Source of the DNA: Bartonella taylorii | Lineage (GTDB): Bacteria; Pseudomonadota; Alphaproteobacteria; Rhizobiales; Rhizobiaceae | Reading direction: 5' to 3' | Length of the DNA: 64,000 nt | NCBI RefSeq assembly: GCF_023920105.1 | Contig: NZ_CP083693.1 | Span: forward strand, 265,001-329,000 | Shown here: positions 10,097 to 19,332 of the stretch, piece after piece | How positions within the stretch are numbered: the stretch's first letter is position 1 | How the letters are laid out: each line of letters opens with the position of its first letter | Position numbers and translations under genes: made by a program | The notes under the pieces: model-generated | The model's database searches: none | Seen by the model: the letters and a program-made list of their open reading frames with translations, nothing else | Told to the model about the DNA's origin: nothing

Positions 10097-11041
10097 ATGT
10101 ATCAGATTGATTATAACAGTTATCGTTCTACCAAGAGCTTTAGTCGTCGTGTTCATTTTCTTATCATGCATTATACCTCCCTAAATTTTAAGGAGTCAGT
10201 TATGGCTCTCACAGGAGAGAGAGTTAGTGCCCACTATCTTGTTCCTGATCCATCAGAGCAGACGTATATTGAGGCAGGGTTTAAGGATATGCGTATCTTT
10301 AATCTGGTAGATGAAAACGAGCGTGCGTGGCATGCGGGTGTGAGTTCATGGGCGGGGCGTAGTAATATAAATGATACCTCTATTGGGATTGAAATAGTCA
10401 ATTTAGCTACTGGTCATTCTGATAGTGTAGAGCAGACGTATGTTGAAGTAGCTTTAAAGGATGCGCGTGTTTTAAATCTCGTTAATAAAGATGGGTGCCA
10501 ATTACAGACTAATGTTTGTTCATGGGCTGAGGGCACTCATGTGAGTGGTACAGCTCTACAGTTTGAGACAATTAACCTCACTACTTACAATAATGAAGAT
10601 TTTGTATTTCCTCCTTATAATCCAACGCAAATTGATGCAGTTAAGGAACTGGCATTGAATATTCTTCAACGGTATCCAGATATCATGCCAGTCGATGTTG
10701 TTGGACACAGTGATATTGCCATTGGAAGGAAGAGTGATCCAGGGGCAGCTTTCCCGTGGAAAGAACTTTATATGGCTGGTATAGGGGCATGGTATGATGA
10801 TGAACTAAAAGATCATTATCAAAAACAGTTCTCTAAGGGTCTTCCAGCTAAAGAGGATATTTTGGCTAAACTGAAATGTTATGGATACGATATTTCGGTT
10901 GCATGTACCGAAATTGGATATAAGGATTTGATACGAGCATTTCAACTTCATTTTCGTCAAGAAAATTATGATGGTATTTTGGATGTTGAAACAGCAGCCA
11001 TTATTTATGCTTTGGTAGATAAGTATTTTCCGTCGAATTAA
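10097..11041 (+). CDS. N-acetylmuramoyl-L-alanine amidase (AmiD-like) with internal duplication
   Basis: A 314-residue zinc amidase of the Amidase_2 type that cleaves the lactyl-peptide bond of peptidoglycan or its fragments. Zinc ligands fit His25 (MHYT), His204 (VGHSDIA) and Asp214 (KSDPG); Glu99 (GIEIVN) fits the catalytic acid. The C-terminal ~75 residues form a helical peptidoglycan-binding-like domain ending FDVETAAI-type repeats (GILDVETAAI). No signal peptide is seen, so a cytoplasmic recycling role is possible. Odd feature: residues about 54-103 (EQTYIEAGFKD...NLAT) are followed by a diverged second copy at about 112-163 (EQTYVEVALKD...NLTT), so the catalytic domain carries an extra ~57-residue insert. 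In the second copy the AWHAG motif has been lost. Confidence 0.8.
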   Translation: MYQIDYNSYRSTKSFSRRVHFLIMHYTSLNFKESVMALTGERVSAHYLVPDPSEQTYIEAGFKDMRIFNLVDENERAWHAGVSSWAGRSNINDTSIGIEIVNLATGHSDSVEQTYVEVALKDARVLNLVNKDGCQLQTNVCSWAEGTHVSGTALQFETINLTTYNNEDFVFPPYNPTQIDAVKELALNILQRYPDIMPVDVVGHSDIAIGRKSDPGAAFPWKELYMAGIGAWYDDELKDHYQKQFSKGLPAKEDILAKLKCYGYDISVACTEIGYKDLIRAFQLHFRQENYDGILDVETAAIIYALVDKYFPSN

Positions 11042-11760
11042 TTCAGTGCATCTTTATTAAAATGCGTATAATTCTCATAGTGTGTGTTTTCTATGGCCAG
11101 TGTTTTTTTATTTTGCCTATTGGGTTTGTGTAAAAGAGGCTTGTTTACAGTGTGAGAAAAAAATTACATATAAAGCTATTCATGAAAAAAGCTCTGTAGT
11201 TTTAAGAGGTAAACTTTAAAACCCGTTTCTTTATCGTTTATGAAACACCCTCATTTAAAAAGAGGTAACCTCCTATGGGCCGTCTCTATGCAAGATCAGT
11301 TGTAACATTGGGAGCTGGTAAATAGAATGATGGCATGCGCACTGCAAAGAATATAGGTGCCAATGTTTTCAGGGTTTTGAAAAATATACATCACTTCTAC
11401 TCTTAAGAGGATATTTTTGACGTATTTACAAATACTCAAGTTGTAAATAATTTCGTTATTTATTTTAGCATGATCATTTTTACTAAAAATATTTCTATGA
11501 TCAATTGTCTAATGCATTGAAGCTATATCCTGCTCATTTTGTTTTATTTTGAAAATATTTACACAGCTTTGATGATAAATTCTCTGGTGATAAAAATCTG
11601 CATTATTTATTTAAATCACATGTGTAAGGCTTGTGAAGGCATCCATCGAGAGGTTCATTTGTTTGGAATGTTTTTATAACAGTAAGCAACTTTTTACAGA
11701 GATAGTGGCAAAAAAAACATCATGAGATAGTGTTATAGTTATCCTAGGGAACTTTAAAGA
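11042..11760. other. Spacer holding an integrase-start remnant
   Basis: About 720 bp with no intact gene. The only recognisable item is the integrase remnant at 11275-11345. The rest is A+T-rich, with no feature I can name. Confidence 0.5.
11275..11345 (+). pseudogene. Remnant of phage integrase 5' end
   Basis: The plus strand reads MGRLYARSVVTLGAGK, stop, NDGM. This matches the start of the island integrases near 51.6 and 61.8 kb (MNRLNARAVATLGAGKYNDG), with a stop replacing one Tyr codon. Only about 24 codons are recognisable. It is one of three decayed copies of this integrase start outside the island. Confidence 0.6.
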
Positions 11761-11794
11761 TTAAAAACTGGCAACATATGTTGCCAGTTTTTAA
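11761..11794 (-). terminator. Strong terminator of the porin gene
   Basis: A perfect 30-base palindrome (AAAAACTGGCAACAT and its complement) lies 19 bases past the porin stop, with A/T tracts on both sides. It is a textbook intrinsic terminator, usable in both directions. Confidence 0.85.
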
Positions 11795-11812
11795 AAATAT
11801 AGTTCAAAGGGA

Positions 11813-13027
11813 TTAGAATGAGCGCTGGAAGCGAATCATACCTTGTAAAGCACTTTTCCCATGCAGAGCATGTGTATGTGTTGTAGCATTGTCTATGCTT
11901 TTTAAGGAGCGATCATCGTTCCAAGAAACATAAGTGAGCTCTGGTGTGATCACAAAGCCTGGAACCAGCGTGTATGCAATATTCACAGAAGTTGCAAAGG
12001 TTTTGACAGCGCTATAAGAAACTTGAGCGTTCAAATCTGCTTTTGGAGTGAGTTTGTAAGTTGCACCAGCCCAAGCAGCCCATTTGCCTCCCCAGTTTGC
12101 GTAGATTGTTGTGTTCTGTCGTGATAATACGTTGTTTTCATCTTTTGGATCATGTGCGTAGTAATCAACACTATTTTTATAGCCCGCCATTACCCATAGG
12201 TTAAAACGATCATTGACATTGAAATCTACACGTACTTTACCAGCCCATTTTTTGTAATAAGCATCATAAGCGGCAACTGTTGAAAAGCCCCCCCATTTTT
12301 GCATAAATTTTATACCAAAAACCAGATTAGGAGTGTAATTTTTTATTTCTTTACTTGGGAGACGATCGTTAGGAACAACAGCAATTTTATCATTGTTATC
12401 AATATAGTAGTATGTCTTACCCTCTGTAGTAGGGCCTGAGGCGTTACCTAATTCGGCTCCGATAATGGCAGAAAAGCCAGCGTCACCACTAAAGGTGTAA
12501 GAAATAAAATTGGTACGTGTGTTACCAGCTGGTGCTATGCTGTCATCATTTAGAACGTTTCCATAACCACCGGTCCAACTGTTGAAAATTGTATCATCAA
12601 GACCTACGCGAAAACCACCCAGTTCAATGTAAGCAGCGGATAGTGTTGCACCAGCTTTGTTAGCACCATCACCCCAGCTTGAGTAGATTCGTGCATAAGA
12701 ACGGAGTGTTCCCATTTCTGTTTCAGAAGCGGCTTGAAAAACAAGGGTTAATCGTGATGATGCACCATAGGTTTTTCTTTTTGTAGCTAATTCAGCGTCG
12801 GTTGTTGCATCAACGTTATCACCACCTAGAAAATCAGCGCGGACATTTCCTGATAAACGCATGCAAGTCTCTGTTCCGGGGATATAGAAATATCCTTTCC
12901 CGTATGCATCGCAAACGCGAATATATTCTACAGGCTCTGGTTCTGGAATCACTGTGGAAGCTGCTTGTGCTCCAGAAATTGCTAAGAAAGCTGCTGTAGA
13001 ACTTAAAAATAGGGATTTAACATTCAT
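11813..13027 (-). CDS. Outer-membrane porin, Omp43/Omp2b family
   Basis: A 404-residue alphaproteobacterial porin. A signal peptide (about residues 1-22, cleaved after SGAQA) is followed by the conserved start of mature family members. Two cysteines sit near the N-terminus in VCDAYGKGYFYIPGT and TCMRLSG. Alternating beta-strands lead to the closing aromatic strand that ends MIRFQRSF, with terminal Phe as usual for beta-barrel export. The family forms trimeric general-diffusion channels; in Bartonella the counterpart Omp43 is reported to bind host cells. The gene is monocistronic, with a palindromic terminator and a ~300-bp A+T-rich upstream region. Confidence 0.9.
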   Translation of the reverse strand: MNVKSLFLSSTAAFLAISGAQAASTVIPEPEPVEYIRVCDAYGKGYFYIPGTETCMRLSGNVRADFLGGDNVDATTDAELATKRKTYGASSRLTLVFQAASETEMGTLRSYARIYSSWGDGANKAGATLSAAYIELGGFRVGLDDTIFNSWTGGYGNVLNDDSIAPAGNTRTNFISYTFSGDAGFSAIIGAELGNASGPTTEGKTYYYIDNNDKIAVVPNDRLPSKEIKNYTPNLVFGIKFMQKWGGFSTVAAYDAYYKKWAGKVRVDFNVNDRFNLWVMAGYKNSVDYYAHDPKDENNVLSRQNTTIYANWGGKWAAWAGATYKLTPKADLNAQVSYSAVKTFATSVNIAYTLVPGFVITPELTYVSWNDDRSLKSIDNATTHTHALHGKSALQGMIRFQRSF

Positions 13028-13333
13028 AGTGGATCTCCAATGAAAGGTAGTTTAATCTTTTCTAGGGAATATTATTTGCTCAACTCATGAAAGGCAAAAA
13101 TACGCGATACTTGTAATTCTAGCTATACTTATCTTTTTTAAAGATACAAATATGAAATTATCTTTCTGAAGGATATTCATGTACTATTCAAGGCAATGTG
13201 GTAAAAAAGGCACAATTTTTGTTTTGTTAACTTTTTATGATCTTGGATCATTGAAAAGGAAAAACTTTAGATATTTTTGAAAAAAATCGAAAATGTCTTG
13301 AAGTTTCTGTTGATACCATTTATGCACTTCCTT

Positions 13334-13424
13334 GGAGAGGTGGCCGAGTGGTCGAAGGCGCTCCCCTGCTAAGGGAGTAGGGCTCAAAAGGCTCTCGAGA
13401 GTTCGAATCTCTTCCTCTCCGCCA
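13334..13424 (+). tRNA. tRNA-Ser (anticodon GCU)
   Basis: A 91-base cloverleaf including CCA. Acceptor GGAGAGG pairs with CCTCTCC. The anticodon loop CTGCTAA gives GCT. There is a long class II variable arm (GGGCTCAAAAGGCTCTC) and the T-loop TTCGAAT. It reads serine codons AGC and AGU. Confidence 0.95.
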
Positions 13425-14323
13425 TTCACCAATAAAATCAATGATTCATAAATAAGGCTAGGCATTTTTAGTGCTTTTATTTACTTGATTTATTTTTTCT
13501 TATCCCGACATTTTTGTAGTCTTTTTGCTTCGAGAGTGTATCTCTTGCGGTTTGCAGTTTTTACTGTGTAGCGATGCTCTGTTTGTTGTTAAAAGATATT
13601 TTTTTACGTTCTAAAATTGGATTATCTTCTAAAAGCTCCTTGTCAATTGTTCATTTAAAAAACATTGCATGCTTTCAGAAAATTTTGAGTAGCTACAGAA
13701 AGTTTCTTTGTATTATTGAATTGTTGTATGAACTGTTTTGGGGTAGTTTTATGTGAAGTGTCAAAATTCGAGGTTTTCATTAAAATGGGTTTTGGGAGCA
13801 TTAGAATGAGTTTTAGAGATGTTGCACAGTTTTTTGCTACGATGTTACTCAGTTTGAGCAATCATGCAGGCTAAACCTTAATAAGATTACCTAAATCTTG
13901 GGGGATGATATCTTTGTAATTTTAAAAGCACAATTTTGTAGTTTTTAATAGATGCTCGCAGTTCATAAACTTTTTGTATCCTATGCTGTGGTTTGTGATC
14001 CTTACGCACAATTACTATACAACTTTACCGCCTTGAGTGTTTTGTTATCACAAGATAAGAAGAGATTGAGTATGGCTTGATTTATATGCTGATGCCAAAG
14101 TTATCATCATATCGTTTTATAAACCTATTAACCTGTTTGGATGTGCTGTTGTTTCAGGTACTTCGATTCCGGTGAGCAATAATAGCTTTATGATGTATTT
14201 CATTGATTTTTATCATGATGTCTGCGTTGTGTTTTGAAATGTTTCGATGTGCAGAAGGTCAAAAAAGCATAAGATATATTTCAAAAGGAAACATTTGGAG
14301 ATGGTAATTGTATGGTTTTCTTC
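13425..14323. other. Gene-poor spacer
   Basis: About 900 bp between tRNA-Ser and mccC. Only short frames of biased composition occur, and none resembles a known family. No integrase remnant or repeat was recognised here. Confidence 0.5.
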
Positions 14324-15544
14324 TCATATAGATTTGCGAGAGAGCGTCATCCATCTCATGATAACCAAACCACACATGAAAAAAGTCACGGTTGGTAATA
14401 TAAGATAATAAGAAGGTGACACTTTTGCAGGAAGAAGAGAGATAACGCTTAACACTGCGATTGAAAATATTCTTCCGCTGAAGGATACAGCGCCAACAAC
14501 ACCGGAAATATGCTGAGTTTGTTTTTGGGTAAGCTCTGAAAAAAACAAACTTTTTGCGCCTATCGGTACAGTGCAAATGAAACCATGAATTAACGAAAAC
14601 GCGATGATTGATGCAGTGGTTTGATTGCTATGGACGAAAAAATAAAGCGCTATGCACATAAGGGCAGAAAAAAAGGAAAAATATTTTACAGAATTCTTAT
14701 ATTTTTTATCAAAGACGTGATATTTAGACATCAGTAAATTAGAAAAATATTGCGCTGAGAAGGCTCCGATATGGCAGCACATTAATATTAACATCTGTGA
14801 GCCATTGAGTTGATTTATTTTTCCCCCTGAGAGTATTATCGGTTGCCAGAAGTGATAGATAATCTGAATACCAGCGCTGAAAAGGCACATCAGAAAAACA
14901 AACCATGCTCCTCCCACGGTGTTTTGAAATATCCAGAGCGTTTCTTTAACATTTTGTAGGATGGTTTTTGTTTTTGTCCCTTCACTTTTTGATTTCGTCT
15001 CTTCAGGAACAATAAGAAATACAAAGAGAAGTACTCCCATCATCAGGCACGAGATGATATATCCCATGAAATATTGCTGCGAGTAATATATCGTTGCAAT
15101 TCCTACTATACCACTCATAACGCTTCCGAAGGAATTTACTTGGTGAGAAAGATGCGCATAATGCGAAAAAAGATCCTGTTTGTTGCCTAAAGAATGGTAA
15201 ATCCATCCGTCAATGGCGCTGACAATAAGGCAAATTCCTGCTGCATAGAAGATCTGTGAAATGATAAGTGCTGTCATATTGGGGGCTTGAAGACAGAGAA
15301 TGTAAAACAACCCAGTCATGAAAACTCCAGCTGTGACCGAGTATTTACGCCGATATTTGTCAGCCAAAACAGCACAGGGAAAATCAAGAAGTAAGACGGT
15401 TCCTGAAAAGGTGATTTGTAGCAGAGCCAATTGGGATAGGCTAACACCCATAGACATCAAAAAAATGGCGTGATAAACACCGATCAACATCCGTACTGCG
15501 TGGTAGGATCCATAGGTTACAGCGAGTGTTCGGGGTCTGTTCAT
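14324..15544 (-). CDS. mccC: MccC-like microcin exporter (MFS)
   Basis: A 406-residue, 12-helix major facilitator exporter, close to the ~404 residues of E. coli MccC. The start at 15544 is chosen because its ATG overlaps the mccB stop (ATGA); an in-frame extension 25 codons longer runs inside mccB. The loop after helix 2 reads DFPCAVLADKYRRK, the MFS loop 2-3 signature. In microcin C systems MccC pumps the peptide-nucleotide out and is the main self-protection when no other immunity gene is present. No MccE, MccF or MccD homologue is seen beside it, so this exporter is the only visible immunity. Function is inferred from linkage to mccA and mccB. Confidence 0.85.
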   Translation of the reverse strand: MNRPRTLAVTYGSYHAVRMLIGVYHAIFLMSMGVSLSQLALLQITFSGTVLLLDFPCAVLADKYRRKYSVTAGVFMTGLFYILCLQAPNMTALIISQIFYAAGICLIVSAIDGWIYHSLGNKQDLFSHYAHLSHQVNSFGSVMSGIVGIATIYYSQQYFMGYIISCLMMGVLLFVFLIVPEETKSKSEGTKTKTILQNVKETLWIFQNTVGGAWFVFLMCLFSAGIQIIYHFWQPIILSGGKINQLNGSQMLILMCCHIGAFSAQYFSNLLMSKYHVFDKKYKNSVKYFSFFSALMCIALYFFVHSNQTTASIIAFSLIHGFICTVPIGAKSLFFSELTQKQTQHISGVVGAVSFSGRIFSIAVLSVISLLPAKVSPSYYLILPTVTFFMCGLVIMRWMTLSRKSI

Positions 15545-16605
15545 TGTTTTGTTCCACAGACTTTGCAGTGAGGATTCTTTTTTAAGGAACGCTCTTCTGT
15601 GAAAAGTTTGCTGCTCCATATCCCTACACGGCGATTAGTGGAAAGTAGATCACCATAACCACCCAAAAATTTAAGCGCATCATTGGCGCACATTGAAGCT
15701 GAAAGAGCATTCACGGGGGGAAAGGTGGCGACTTTAAAGTTATTATTGATAGCAGCACAAGCCTCATAGATTAAGTGGTCACTTTTTGGGGGGAGATTTC
15801 CTATGGACGAGCTGCATGCGTAGCAGCCAGTTTGTCCAGGTATGTAAAAAGGGCCAAAAACAGCTATATCATTGACATAGCCGGAATTTATATAGGCTTG
15901 TTTATTTTGGACGCACCATTCATTTATCCATGGTACCAGTTGATCAGGTGTATCAGCAGAAATGATCCATAAATCAGCTGTGGGTAATTTTTTGATATCT
16001 TCTTTCGTAGTGATCGATATTTGTAATTCATGAACTTCTATTTTGCTGTTTCTCCGCATCAATTCACGTCGAAGAACAGTTGTTTTCGGAAGCCCTATAT
16101 CTTCTTCAGTAAAGAGAATTTGTCTGGTAAGGTTGGTCATCTCAATCACATCATTATCAATAAGAATTAATTTCCCTACACCAGAAGTAGCCAGCATTGC
16201 TGATACATGATTACCAATCCCGCCACATCCTAAAATGACGACCACTTTTTGTGATAGGGTGTGCTGAACGGAGTTTGGATTCATACCGTAACTTTGATAG
16301 TGGAGATGACTTCTGGAATACCGATTATTGAAGATATTTTCTGATGTTTCAGCCAAAACAAGAAAATGGTTAGAAAAAAGAAAGTCAAATGAGCGGTTAA
16401 AGTTTTCTCTTAACATGGTTGACGATAGCGAATGGTAAGCTTCTTCTATCGTTTTTTTCTCGATCCATTGTGCGGCGAGAAGTACCAAACTCTCCCAGTG
16501 TTTTCGATCATTGATAATAAATTGTTTTGAGCCTGCACCAAAAATTACATCCTTCTCACGGACAACAACACGTGTGTATTTTCCTAAAATATATTGCTGT
16601 TCCAC
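15541..16605 (-). CDS. mccB: MccB-like adenylyltransferase of microcin C biosynthesis
   Basis: A 354-residue ThiF/E1-like enzyme. In microcin C synthesis MccB converts the C-terminal Asn of the MccA heptapeptide to a succinimide, then attaches AMP through an N-P bond, using two ATP. Residues 1-90 match the N-terminal peptide-clamp domain, and the linker NNRYSRSHLHYQSYG is typical of MccB rather than ThiF or MoeB. The Rossmann motif GCGGIGNH lies at 126-133 and TNLTRQ at 157-162. Two zinc-binding pairs, Cys261/Cys264 and Cys347/Cys350, are intact. Start: GTG at 16605 (MEQQYILGKYT), four bases after a GGGGGGAA site; a GTG four codons upstream at 16617 is the alternative. The stop overlaps mccC. 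Confidence 0.93.
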   Translation of the reverse strand: MEQQYILGKYTRVVVREKDVIFGAGSKQFIINDRKHWESLVLLAAQWIEKKTIEEAYHSLSSTMLRENFNRSFDFLFSNHFLVLAETSENIFNNRYSRSHLHYQSYGMNPNSVQHTLSQKVVVILGCGGIGNHVSAMLATSGVGKLILIDNDVIEMTNLTRQILFTEEDIGLPKTTVLRRELMRRNSKIEVHELQISITTKEDIKKLPTADLWIISADTPDQLVPWINEWCVQNKQAYINSGYVNDIAVFGPFYIPGQTGCYACSSSIGNLPPKSDHLIYEACAAINNNFKVATFPPVNALSASMCANDALKFLGGYGDLLSTNRRVGIWSSKLFTEERSLKKNPHCKVCGTKQ

Positions 16606-16635
16606 ACTTCCCCCCACATTTATTCATTGGTTTAA

Positions 16636-16666
16636 CTTTTACCTGAAAAGTAATTTCAGGTAAAAG
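16636..16666 (-). terminator. Hairpin between mccA and mccB
   Basis: A perfect 13-bp stem (CTTTTACCTGAAA/TTTCAGGTAAAAG) around a 5-base loop, 14 bases after the mccA stop. No long T-run follows directly. Microcin C operons are known for a hairpin here that stabilises the short mccA transcript and lets only some transcripts reach mccB, giving excess peptide. The same role is inferred. Confidence 0.8.
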
Positions 16667-16679
16667 AATTTTTTATTAA

Positions 16680-16703
16680 TTAATTACAACCCATATGATC
16701 CAT
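16680..16703 (-). CDS. mccA: MccA-like heptapeptide precursor MDHMGCN
   Basis: ATG GAT CAT ATG GGT TGT AAT TAA: seven codons ending in Asn, exactly the length and C-terminal residue required of MccA (E. coli MRTGNAN). A strong site AAGGGGGG lies five to six bases before the ATG. It sits 75 bases upstream of mccB on the same strand, separated from it by the hairpin. MccB modifies the C-terminal Asn; the other six residues set import and processing in the target cell. In this family the peptide part is trimmed after uptake, releasing a non-hydrolysable aspartyl-adenylate analogue that blocks aspartyl-tRNA synthetase. The internal Met4 and Cys6 are unusual. No other short frame in the 500 bases upstream of mccB has this set of properties. 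Confidence 0.88.
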   Translation of the reverse strand: MDHMGCN

Positions 16704-17100
16704 GATCTTCCCCCCTTAATTTCTATGTTTCCATTATTTGCCACGAATGTGACAGAGGCGGGTTATGTCGAAACAGCATTATTGTAAATACATTTTTATG
16801 ATAGAGGATGCATATTTTTATAAAAATAGTAATAAGGGTATGCTTTATATAAGTCAGCTTTAGTATGTAAGTATATTGATGAACAATGAGTGCTTCTTAG
16901 GTACATATTGATAGACAGTTGTTAATCGTTTTGATTGAATTCTTTACGATAAGAAAGCTATTGTATGCCAGTAATAGACTAATAGATGTGGCTAAAAAAC
17001 GGGGTATATCTGTGCATTTTTATTTTCTATAGAAATTGGCAACTTTCTTTACCTTAAAAAGATATACAAAATCGATAAGGAAATGTAACATAAATACATT
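16704..17100. other. mccA upstream region
   Basis: About 400 A+T-rich bases between mccA and tRNA-Leu with no gene. The mccA promoter must lie here, but I could not pick a convincing -35/-10 pair by eye. Confidence 0.5.
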
Positions 17101-17185
17101 TGGTGCCCAAAAGAGGACTCGAACCTCCACGCCTTGCGGCACAGGTACCTGAAACCTGCGCGTCTACCAATTCCGCCATCTGGGC
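17101..17185 (-). tRNA. tRNA-Leu (anticodon CAG)
   Basis: An 85-base cloverleaf on the minus strand including CCA. Acceptor is GCCCAGA, the anticodon stem CAGGT/ACCTG encloses TTCAGGT with anticodon CAG, a class II variable arm follows, and the T-loop is TTCGAGT. It reads CUG leucine codons. Confidence 0.95.
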
Positions 17186-17297
17186 TTAAGATTCATCTAA
17201 GCTTGTGAAACAGCTCTGTCAATAAAATTATAAAATTTATTTTTCAGCTCAAAATTATTGCGTTAAACTGCTTATGTCCACTACGATTTTTAGAAAT

Positions 17298-17918
17298 TTA
17301 AGGTGTGATGATTGTCTTTGATAAAATTGTTGAGTCAGAATTAAATGTATAAATAATAGGAATACCGGTTGCTAATTCTTGAGAGATAATTTCCTCACCA
17401 TTTAAACCTTCAAGTGCCATAATAAGAGCACGAAGAGTGTTACCGTGTGCTGCGACCAAAACAGTTTTAGAGCGCAAAATATGCGGTTGGATATGGTAAA
17501 GATAGTAAGGCCAAACGCGTGCACCAGTATCGCGTAGGCTTTCTCCATTAGGGGGAGCAATCGTATAAGAGCGGCGCCATATTTGCACTTGCTCTTCTCC
17601 CCATTGGTGACGGACCTCATCTTTATTTAAACCAGCAAGATCACCATAATTTCGCTCATTCAATGCTGGATTTTTTATCAATTGTAAATCGGATTGTTCC
17701 ATCTGCTCTAAAATGTGTTGCGCCGTTTTTTGCGCGCGCTGTAAGGCAGATGTATAAGCAATATCAAATTTTAAACCAGCTTCTTTAAGTTTCTTCCCTG
17801 CAGCTATTGCTTCAGCATGACCTTTTTTTGTCAAATCGGGATCTTTCCAACCGGTAAAAAGGTTTTTGAGATTCCATTCACTTTGTCCGTGACGGATAAG
17901 TACAAGTGTGCGTCCCAT
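17298..17918 (-). CDS. gpmA: 2,3-bisphosphoglycerate-dependent phosphoglycerate mutase
   Basis: A 206-residue cytosolic enzyme that interconverts 3- and 2-phosphoglycerate in glycolysis and gluconeogenesis. The catalytic motif [10 protein letters not shown] (His at residue 10) is followed by NLFTGW, then [11 protein letters not shown] with the catalytic Glu region, and the second catalytic His in [10 protein letters not shown]. Length matches the short alphaproteobacterial form. It lies 28 bases after dapB on the same strand, so the two are probably co-transcribed, an arrangement typical of Bartonella and Brucella. Confidence 0.95.
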   Translation of the reverse strand: MGRTLVLIRHGQSEWNLKNLFTGWKDPDLTKKGHAEAIAAGKKLKEAGLKFDIAYTSALQRAQKTAQHILEQMEQSDLQLIKNPALNERNYGDLAGLNKDEVRHQWGEEQVQIWRRSYTIAPPNGESLRDTGARVWPYYLYHIQPHILRSKTVLVAAHGNTLRALIMALEGLNGEEIISQELATGIPIIYTFNSDSTILSKTIITP

Positions 17919-17946
17919 TATGAATTTCCTACATTACATTGACTGT

Positions 17947-18759
17947 TTAAAATTCATCGTTCAATCCCAAAACGTCAAGCATTGAATAAAGACCATTTTC
18001 GTGATTCTTTGCCCATAAAGCTGCTTTTAATGCACCATTGGCAAAAATAGAGCGTTCTTGCGCTGTGTGTGAAAAAACGATACGCTCATTTTGGCCGGCA
18101 AAAGTGACACTATGGTCGCCAACAACCGTTCCACCCCGTGAACAGGCAAAGCCTATTGCGCCTTTTTTGCGTTTACCTATATGGCCACTGCGTTCACTCA
18201 CACTCACATTTTTAAGCGTAATATCACGACCTTCTGCTGCTGCTTTCCCAAGAAGAAGAGCTGTTCCTGAAGGGGCATCAACTTTATTAGCGTGATGCAT
18301 TTCGTAAATTTCAATATCAAAATCATCAGGTTCTAATGCTTTGGCAGCTCTCTTTACAAAGTTCGCTAACAAATTTATCCCAAGGCTCATATTGCCGGAT
18401 TTGACAATAGTTGTATATTTCGCAAAATCTGCAATTTTTTCTTCTTCTGTTTTGCTAAATCCCGTTGTGCCAATAATATGGGCAAGACCTTTTTGAGCAG
18501 CATAGTTGGCGTAGAGAATACTGGCTTGTGGCTGTGAAAAATCTAAAATACCTTCAGTATGAGAAAAGGCATTTTCAGGATCATCCGTGATCTGAATGCC
18601 AAGAGGGTTTGAACCAATCAATGTGCCAGCATCTTTGTTTACAAAAGGTGATCCTTTGCGCACAAGCACAGCACAAAGCTCTATATCTTTTCTATCTTGG
18701 ATAGCTGCAATGAGCTCGCGCCCCATTTTTCCATTAGCACCAACAACTGTAAGGCGCAT
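17947..18759 (-). CDS. dapB: 4-hydroxy-tetrahydrodipicolinate reductase
   Basis: A 270-residue NAD(P)H-dependent enzyme of lysine and diaminopimelate synthesis, which feeds the cell wall. The Rossmann motif [12 protein letters not shown] is at residues 4-15, IIGTTGFS is near 96, the catalytic-site run [16 protein letters not shown] sits near residue 155, and the C-terminal dimer region ends [10 protein letters not shown] good GGAG ribosome site precedes the ATG. It is upstream of gpmA and probably in the same transcript. Confidence 0.96.
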   Translation of the reverse strand: MRLTVVGANGKMGRELIAAIQDRKDIELCAVLVRKGSPFVNKDAGTLIGSNPLGIQITDDPENAFSHTEGILDFSQPQASILYANYAAQKGLAHIIGTTGFSKTEEEKIADFAKYTTIVKSGNMSLGINLLANFVKRAAKALEPDDFDIEIYEMHHANKVDAPSGTALLLGKAAAEGRDITLKNVSVSERSGHIGKRKKGAIGFACSRGGTVVGDHSVTFAGQNERIVFSHTAQERSIFANGALKAALWAKNHENGLYSMLDVLGLNDEF

Positions 18760-19332
18760 ATTTTTCTCCTTATAACTTTACTTTTTAAGTATAGGCAAAT
18801 TCTCTCTCTCTTTCCAACGGTTCTTTATTCTCTATAGAAAAAATTTTACTTCTTTAGTTGTGTAAAGAAATTGCTAGTTTATAGAAGTGCATGATAACAT
18901 GATAAAAGGAGTTTTTGTTTTCATTATAGAGTAAACAATGTAGAATGTTACGCAATACGTTTTTTCATATGTATTGGGCAGAATGGAGGATTACAAGTTG
19001 GCACCATCATTCTATTTTTCAGCTCTCAATACTGCCACAGTTTTTGCATTTAAACAATTCATTAAGAGGCATTTTAAATTCTTTCTGAAATGATTTTTAT
19101 TTGCACGCTAATCCTGCTTGTAATGTGTAAGAAAACATTTTTTGATTCATCATAAGATAGGGCGAAAATAAGAAAATATCCTTGTATTTGGAAGATTTCC
19201 AATTGTAAAATGATGAACTGTCTTTATAAGTCAATCCCTTACATGGCGTATAAAAATGCATAAGATTTTGTTGGTGCAGAGGCATATTTCTCTGAGATCT
19301 TTAATATCACTTCTATTTGTCGGGAAATGTGT
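18760..19332. other. Spacer holding an integrase-start remnant
   Basis: About 570 bp between dapB and the GST gene. The first ~220 bases are featureless and A+T-rich; the rest is the degenerate integrase leader described separately. Confidence 0.55.
18985..19285 (-). pseudogene. Remnant of phage integrase start and leader
   Basis: The minus strand from 19072 reads ATGCCTCTTAATGAATTG and onward, aligning with the integrase starts at 51588 and 61841, including the shared run ATAGAATGATGGTGCCAACTTG. Upstream the match continues through CACGCTAATCCTGCTTGTAA, also present at 61872-61893, into the integrase leader. Stops break the frame within 20 codons. Confidence 0.6.

Noticed and set aside
13235-13465. 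Minus-strand frame of 76 codons
   Set aside because: It lies across tRNA-Ser on the opposite strand; the translation contains the antisense of the cloverleaf.
15541-16605. Thiamine or molybdopterin ThiF/MoeB function for the adenylyltransferase
   Set aside because: The N-terminal peptide-clamp region, the NNRYSR...LHYQSYG linker, the heptapeptide gene and the MccC neighbour all favour MccB.
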